Shown: one piece after another, positions 58,124 through 64,000 of the stretch
Numbering within the stretch: the first letter of the stretch is position 1
Layout of the letters: every line of letters begins with the position of its first letter
Assembly: GCA_019614645.1 (NCBI GenBank)
Contig: JABWDB010000014.1
Location: forward strand, 2,480,001 to 2,544,000
DNA: 64,000 nucleotides
DNA from: Stratiolaelaps scimitus
Lineage: Eukaryota > Arthropoda > Arachnida > Mesostigmata > Laelapidae
Direction: 5' to 3'
Position numbers and translations under genes: made by a program
Notes under the pieces: model-generated
The model's input: only the letters and a program-made list of their open reading frames with translations
Told to the model about the DNA's origin: nothing
Database searches by the model: none

Positions 58124-58532
58124 AACGAAACTGCAGCTGTTACATCGTTTAAGTTCTCGTACAAAGTAAAAATAAATGTCGCCGTTCACGATGCATTGAC
58201 AACAAAGCACCGTTTGATTAAAACTATTCCACAACATTATTTACACGTTCCTAATAATCACATACATTTCTACATATTTGAATTATGGCAACCTAGTTCT
58301 ATGTTTATGAACCTCTCTTGCAAACTAAATCACAGAAGTGAGTGACTGAATTTCTTGAGGAAGGGCACCCCAGATAGAAGGTAGGCTGTAGGCGAGAGTG
58401 TGTCTACTAGAAGAAAGAAAATCTACGTAATAACACTAACTTGGAGAAACAAACTGCCCGAAAACAAAAACTTCAACCACGACCCTGTGCAATGGTACTC
58501 GCACTCCGAACTTCCAATGGACTCCCCTCTAC

Positions 58533-58535
<3 letters not shown>

Positions 58536-58571
<36 letters not shown>
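58536..58571. repeat. (TA)n microsatellite
   Basis: About eighteen TA units, the longest dinucleotide run in the window. Confidence 0.92.
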
Positions 58572-58573
<2 letters not shown>

Positions 58574-59330
58574 AGTGCAAGTGTTTTCCGAGTTGCCCAG
58601 GAGAGGTTTTTGGGCGTGGTGCTTTGCCAGCGCGTCCGCATACCCATACCGTAAGTCAGTCCTGAAAACGCCACGAAAAAGCCGGCTGCACGCCAAGAGT
58701 TGACTTTCCTTCCTTTCGAAGCACCCGTCCGCCTGGCAGAGTGCTGTTCTCGTAAGTCGACGATTTACCTCGCTTGAATTCTTCTCTGCTACAACAATCT
58801 TTCGCAGTCTTCACTTCTAGGTCTGCCCTGACGTTTGCCCCACGCCCCTTACGGAGTTTTGCCTCCAACTCACCCCTGTACGCCATCGGGCTCGCACCGC
58901 TCCGTCGCCTAGCTAGTCCTCCAACTCATCCATTTTGTCCGCGCCCGCCCCACTGACCCCGCAAATTCGTATGCCATCCCAAACTCGAAGGGAGAGTACG
59001 TTGGTCTTGGTGGCAAGCAGGCGACGTTTGAAGCGTCGCTCTTGCGTGTGACAGACAACACAGAGGGGGAGCTGAGGGCTGAGCGGCGGGGGCCATATGG
59101 CGTGGATACTTGTGCATAGGAGAGTCATGTACAGAGCCCTTACAGAGAATGAGGGGGTTTGGGGTCTGACGCCGCAGCACCATCGGCCCTGCTGCTCCTG
59201 CGGGTCGGACGGGCCAGATGAGGGTGAAACGGGCCGACGGATGAACAAGTGAGATCGGGTAAGACTTGTCTAATATTAAACTCTAGAGAAAAGATTGAGC
59301 AGTCTAAATTTGCTGCATGCCTGTAGCGAT

Positions 59331-59371
59331 TGAGAGAGAGAGAGCGAGTGAGAGAGAAAGAAAGAAAGAGA
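59331..59371. repeat. (GA)n/(GAAA)n microsatellite
   Basis: GA units followed by AAAG units. Confidence 0.85.
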
Positions 59372-59639
59372 GGACAAGAGATAGCGCCCAACCTCGTCGG
59401 GTGGCATGACAAGTGCTACCGATCGTAACTGTCGGCTCGCCTGTTTCGGATGTTGATGCGCGTCATGCCATACAGGGGGCGGTTCTCTCACGTTCTCTGG
59501 ACTCGGCCATCTTGAAACGCGAGAAATTGAGCCTCAGTTTCTAACGTGGATCTAGCAGCAATGACAACGTGTGAGCGCTTGGATTGCAAATGGAGCAATT
59601 GCATCGGCTCGTTCAACAGAGTAGAGGATAGGGGAAGAG

Positions 59640-60362
59640 GCAGCACCGTACCCACTGAGAGTCGTGTCCTTGTGTCGCCAGCCTGACCTCAGCTAGGACC
59701 CCGATCCTTTGTCGACTAGTACAATGCAAATTTAGATACCGATGTGTGCCAGGCGTATCCCCTGACAGGTATAACAAGAAACCCTTCGTAGGATGGGCCT
59801 GCTCGACGGATCTCCCTTTCTCTCTGCAAACGCGGTGTCAATTTGCGAATACATTGGCCTAATGAAGATACGGCTCGAAGTCCAGCTCGTTCTCAATCTC
59901 TCCAACTTTACGTGCCTCTTGTCAAGCTTCAGCTCGGCCTTTATTGGAGCTGTAAGTAAAACAGGATCCACAAGCGGCTTTTGAGGGACAGAGTGATTAC
60001 GAAGGTGGGGCAACTCCTTGATTCCTAGAGAACAGACCAGCCTAACCCGATTAAACGCCTGAGGCCTCGATTAGCCGTTAAGGCCCTCAAAGGGGTCGCT
60101 CTGTATCTCTCTCTAGGAGTCGCCGGGCACGAGTTAGGCCGCCAGGCTGTAGACGTTGGTCTGAGCATATCTCCCTGACGCAGCTGGTCCTCCGACCTAG
60201 AGCAGGACAAACGCTAAGGGCGCTGCTACCGCCATGGCATCGTATGGTTGACGAGAATGACGTTGCTACACGAGCTCCGAACGGGAACGAAATCCGCCCC
60301 CGTTGAGAAAACGATGCAATGGTGCGTGGATGTGTGTCTTTCTCCAAGAAAGGAGCCCTCAT
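59640..60362 (-). pseudogene. Possible LINE ORF1 (gag-like) relic with zinc-knuckle-like motif
   Basis: Minus-strand frames at 60362-60087 and 60013-59732 can be read in order as an ORF1-type protein. The second contains LKLDKRHVKLERLRTSWTSS, like the VKLxRLRxxWxS segment that precedes zinc knuckles in R1/I-type LINE ORF1 proteins. It then has RRVSCYTCQGIRLAHIG, resembling the start of a CX2CX4HX4C knuckle with the final Cys lost. After a stop, VDKGSGS and GWRHKDT could be the remains of a second knuckle. Such proteins bind the element's RNA. The match is short, broken and from memory, and no neighbouring ORF2 was identified. Confidence 0.35.
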
Positions 60363-63300
60363 GGGCGTCTAGAATGTGCGTTCGTGATTGATCCTATACG
60401 AGCCCTTCGTCCCTAGAAGCTGCTATGAAGCGACCCGCCTAAACGAGAAGAGATAGGCGACGAAGATCTAGAGGATAGAGGATTCATTCTTAAACACAAT
60501 GATACCGCTGTATGATAGAAGTGATTTCGACACTATCCGGGTTCCTAACCTCGAAAGACGAACATCCCTCAGATGCTCCCATTGGCCAAGTCTACATGCT
60601 ACAATGCGCAATGCAGCTCTGGTTACTGCATTTCTTATGGTGCTATCGAATGAAGTCAAATTAAAGGCGGAACGAAAATGGCAGTCGCAATTGTGACCAT
60701 CAAGAAGATGCTCGCCAGCTTGCGCCGAACGTGATTGTCGCGTATTATCTTGATTGGCATCTACAAGTAATAGATCGCTAAGAGCTGTCCAGCTCCATGC
60801 TTCACTGACGAACAACGGGACAATGGCAATGTTTCCATCAGGCACCAATCGTTCTGAGAGCTCATCTCACCATGCAGTAATGGGCGGTCCAATGGTAAGA
60901 CGAGGCAATATCGTACCAGATCTATTGCGACAAGCATTAGCTGCCAGAACTCGAGGTGGTGGTGGTGGTGGTGTTACTGCAGCGGCAGCAGCGAAACAGC
61001 GATCAAAGAAGCGGGCGAGGGCAAGTGCCGGGCGTAGCGTTACCTACCAGGCTGATTAGATCACACCGCGTCACTTTCTGCTTCAGAATCATAAAGAGAG
61101 CTCGCCTTAGATCCTATTCGCGGTAGTTTCAAGCAACTCGAGAGGATACTCCTTCAAGAGATCGAACCGAAGGAAGTGGGTATAAATCGAAGCCCCTCGT
61201 CTGGTCGCTTCGGCAAAGGAGGCGTTGCTCCGAGGGTTCGGTACCGCCAGCCGCGGAGCAGCAAGGGACTCGTGTTTCCGTCGGCCGCCTGGTTGAATTT
61301 TATTGAGGGAGACTATTGAGGGTGGACGGGCGTGCGTACGTTCTCCACGGCTCCAGCTCCCGTTGAACGAACAACGCCACCCATGAGGGCGGCTCCTTCT
61401 GGGATAAGTTTTACAGCCACTGCTACAAGACTTAACATAGGACGCGCGATTCTAACAGCGGGACACTGTGAAGATTACTGGAGGTCTTTTGGGCATAGGC
61501 GAGGTGGTGGTATAAGAGCAGCAGCTGCAGCTGCAGCGAGAGCAACATCTATTCGAAAGCATCGATGTGAGAGCATTTATGGTATATTTCTTACCGATGA
61601 AGTGAGCATTCTATGCAGATCTCCACATGAGGAGTTGGGGAAGAATGTCAATAAAACTGCGCACGACACACAAGCACACACAGACACACATATGGTTTTA
61701 ACTACGGCACTGAGCCGCCTGCACAGATTGTTCAGCTGAGATCACAGTGGGAGCACTCAGCCGGCCAGTCGGAGCGGTTATATAATATCGTATAGCACGG
61801 CTTCATGCAGATGCTATCGCCAATGGCGATTTCAGATCACAGACTGCAAGGCGCACAGCTAGCTCGTTGTCTGAAATCACTTATACCTATATAATACTAC
61901 TGCAACGCATGTGCGACCTTTGAGCACGTGCGGCGGCTGCAAAAATCTCTGCAGGCCAAAGGTGAAAATTAACGACTCGTTTGCCCTAGACGAGCAACTG
62001 TTTCAATACGGCTCTCGAATAGCAGGTTCTCAGGGAAGCTCCTTGTTGTTGCTGCTGCCACTTTTTGAAATTCTAGTTCTAAATCTTGACAAGAAACGGT
62101 AGTTCATTGCTATTGGCCGAAATATAAAGTGGTGTGAAGATGCTTGGCATCCTCCGCTTGCTCCAACAGCTCAAACGGGTGGCCAGTCAAGCAAATATCG
62201 GCTTCTGGCAGTGTTTTCTGGTATATTTTATAGTGTCTGGACATTGACCCGATAGCACAAGGCAAAGCCAGCAGGTCTAGATTCATTCAGTGCTTTTGGC
62301 AACATTATGCAGATTCAATGGTTTTTAGGCCTTGTAAAAGCCTTGCTGTTTAAGCGTAGCTGGGTACAAAAAGTTGCGGCTCAGCCAGTGTCCCATTAGT
62401 AATAACCGTTTCGCTACTTATTGCAAGAAAAAATGCGGGTTTATCGCAGGATTGTGACTGAGTGCTTCCGTCGGGAAAGCTCTCACCCATTTTGAAGGTA
62501 TTAGCTCTCCGCGCTGTGCCATAACCATGTCATTATTCTCCTAGTCTACGTTGACGCGCGTATTTCAGCTAATTATGACTGTGATTCATTGTGGTGATCT
62601 AAGACCAACGACCTTAGCGTCATCTGTACGCTACGCACTCTGATGTGATATTTTGTGTCAACTAAATACCCCCAACACACATATACCATAGTGTGCTCTC
62701 CCATTCTGCCCTTGTACGTGGAATTTCAATGGCGAATTTCCACGTTAGGTACAATTTTTCTTTCGAAATTATTACACACAAATTCGTTCTTCGACCCTCT
62801 ATCGATTTTTCTCTCCCATGAAAACAAGATTGTGTTTTCTGGTTTTCAGAACGACGACCCGTGGAGTCAATCCAGCCAGACGACGAAGGCTCGCTGAAAC
62901 AACGCTCAAATTTACACTTTATGCGACACGTGAGGTTTTCCTTCGATGAGCAGCAGCCACAGCAACAGCAGAAGCAAATTCAAAGTCGCTCCGAAGCCAA
63001 CGGAGGAGCCAAAACAAGAGAAACAGCAACACGCCTGGCTCTGAGCGCACATGATGTGTCTTGTGATGTGTCTTGCGCACAAAAGATCTATGCCCCACAT
63101 AGGGCCTGAACGCCCTCCATCTCGTCAATTCCCGTTAGCGGTAGAACTACATCCTTACGGAAACTCGCAGGATCCCACCAGGACCAGAGCCGCCTCTGCG
63201 GGGGTTGTGTAGGAGAGAACAAGTGTGGGGCTGACCGGCTGGTGAATAAAGGGAAGCCGATGCTGAATGACGGCGCCTGCGGGGTGCGCAGTTTTTGATT

Positions 63301-63636
63301 CATTCGCAGGCAGCCCTGGCCTTTTTAACTCCACTTCGAGACCGATCGACCGACAGACCGACCAACCACGCCCTACGTGGCTGCATGAAACAGCGGACGT
63401 CGCATCCTTCATCTTACTTCGGAACAACTGAGGGATGCAGTGGAAAGGTTGGGAAGGCAGGAAGCTCTAGAAGTTCAAAAAGCTTCAGGGGAACTTGGAT
63501 CCGTTGATGACGGGAACACCTCCGGCGCTACATATTTACGAGTGCTCTGAAAGTGGCCTTTAACTGGATGAGCAAGGGAGAGGTGAGGGAGAGAGGAGCA
63601 GAGCAAAGAGAAATTATTATATCTGTACACTTCGTA
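60363..63636. other. Unassigned spacer
   Basis: About 3.3 kb. (GGT)n at 60955-60974 is followed by GCA triplets. Minus frame 60468-60848 (126 codons) and plus frames 60754-61059 and 61332-61739 are open without a recognisable domain. The inverted pair GATTTCAGA/TCTGAAATC lies near 61828-61880. AC-rich DNA lies near 61670-61690 and CAG triplets near 62949-62970. Confidence 0.4.
60955..60974. repeat. (GGT)n triplet repeat
   Basis: About seven GGT units, encoding a Gly run in the plus frame 60754-61059. Confidence 0.85.
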
Positions 63637-63665
63637 TGTATATATATATATATATATATAATATA
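63637..63665. repeat. (TA)n microsatellite
   Basis: About fourteen TA units with minor interruption at the end. Confidence 0.9.
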
Positions 63666-64000
63666 GATAGGCTGTGTCTACTCCCCGCCAAATTTGAATT
63701 CAAACCGGCCAATAATAAGAATACGGCGCAAGACGATAGCGGTGCGTTTTTTTTTGGGTCAGTCTAATATATACATATATACGAAAGGCATTTGAGGCTA
63801 AACTTATATAAGACACAAACAATGGTAAAATGAGACGCTACAACATATCCTGCTCGGCTTATCTTCGTTTTCCTCCATAAGGTGTTACGGCAATTTCAAA
63901 TGCTTTGGTTGCAAATGTATTTTTTCTTTAACACTTTCGCGAATAACTTAGTCGTAAATTCAGTCGGATCAAGTCCGTCCGTTGTCATCAGAAAATTTGA
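63666..64000. other. AT-rich window end
   Basis: AT-rich DNA with a T run near 63747-63756. No gene or repeat family recognised. Confidence 0.4.

Larger units (their letters stand above)
58124..59600. other. Unassigned spacer with microsatellites
   Basis: (TA)n at 58536-58571 and a GA/GAAA tract at 59331-59371. The middle part is moderately GC-rich and open on both strands. No gene recognised. Confidence 0.45.

Noticed and set aside
60468..60848. 126-codon minus-strand open frame of mixed composition
   Set aside because: Not low-complexity, but no family was recognised and other frames overlap; left unassigned, possibly part of the adjacent ORF1-like relic.
1..64000. CRISPR array, prokaryotic operon, rRNA or integrated virus
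   Set aside because: No spaced identical repeats of CRISPR type, no operon-like run of genes, and no rRNA or viral replication motif noticed; the window looks eukaryotic throughout.

Overview
This window reads as non-coding or intron-scale DNA from an animal nuclear genome, most probably an arthropod. I found no intact protein-coding gene, rRNA gene, CRISPR array or prokaryotic operon. The reading frames are short and mostly explained by low-complexity DNA open on both strands. The recognisable protein signal comes from decayed transposable elements of types common in arthropods: a Tc1/mariner transposase, a non-LTR reverse transcriptase with a TTTGAA-type tail, a second retroelement C-terminal region with an RPDG motif, and a possible LINE ORF1 zinc-knuckle region. 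All carry stops and frameshifts. I cannot name the species; chelicerate or insect are both possible.

The composition is a mosaic. GC-rich islands dense in CpG, GAGA/CTCT tracts and CAG/CTG/GGC triplets lie at about 1.9-3.5, 8.2-10.3, 13.5-14.5, 20.0-20.6, 28.3-29.6, 37.4-40.6, 46.0-51.5 and 53.3-56.1 kb. They are separated by more AT-rich spacers that hold the mobile-element relics, AT microsatellites and an AT-rich minisatellite at 27.45-27.86 kb. The islands could be promoter, UTR or Polycomb/GAGA-type regulatory DNA of a gene whose exons lie elsewhere, but the sequence alone does not prove this.

Layout: Tc1/mariner relic (minus strand, from the left edge to about 1.07 kb); GC island; RPDG retroelement relic (6.58-7.57 kb); GC island; short retroposon insertions (10.9-13.0 kb); GC island; 5'-truncated LINE with a nested short element in its 3' UTR (15.7-17.02 kb); long unassigned spacer; minisatellite and an inverted tRNA-related SINE (27.45-28.22 kb); GC island; spacer with short retroposons and a strong hairpin (30-34 kb); GC island; unassigned open frames at 43-44.5 kb; GC island; retroposon and a 27-bp-stem hairpin (52.3-52.63 kb); GC island; best-preserved SINE (56.15-56.35 kb); retroelement 3' end (58.0-58.1 kb); possible LINE ORF1 relic (59.7-60.4 kb); spacer with microsatellites to the end.

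The most interesting observation is a set of short retroposons of at least two families (here A and B) that end in the same kind of 3' hairpin, an A/T-rich or A-rich tail, and in several cases clear target-site duplications (TSDs). Family B has a tRNA-like B box in its two longer copies, and its hairpin is kept in one copy by a different stem sequence. The simplest reading is that both families were copied by the same LINE machinery through this 3' hairpin.
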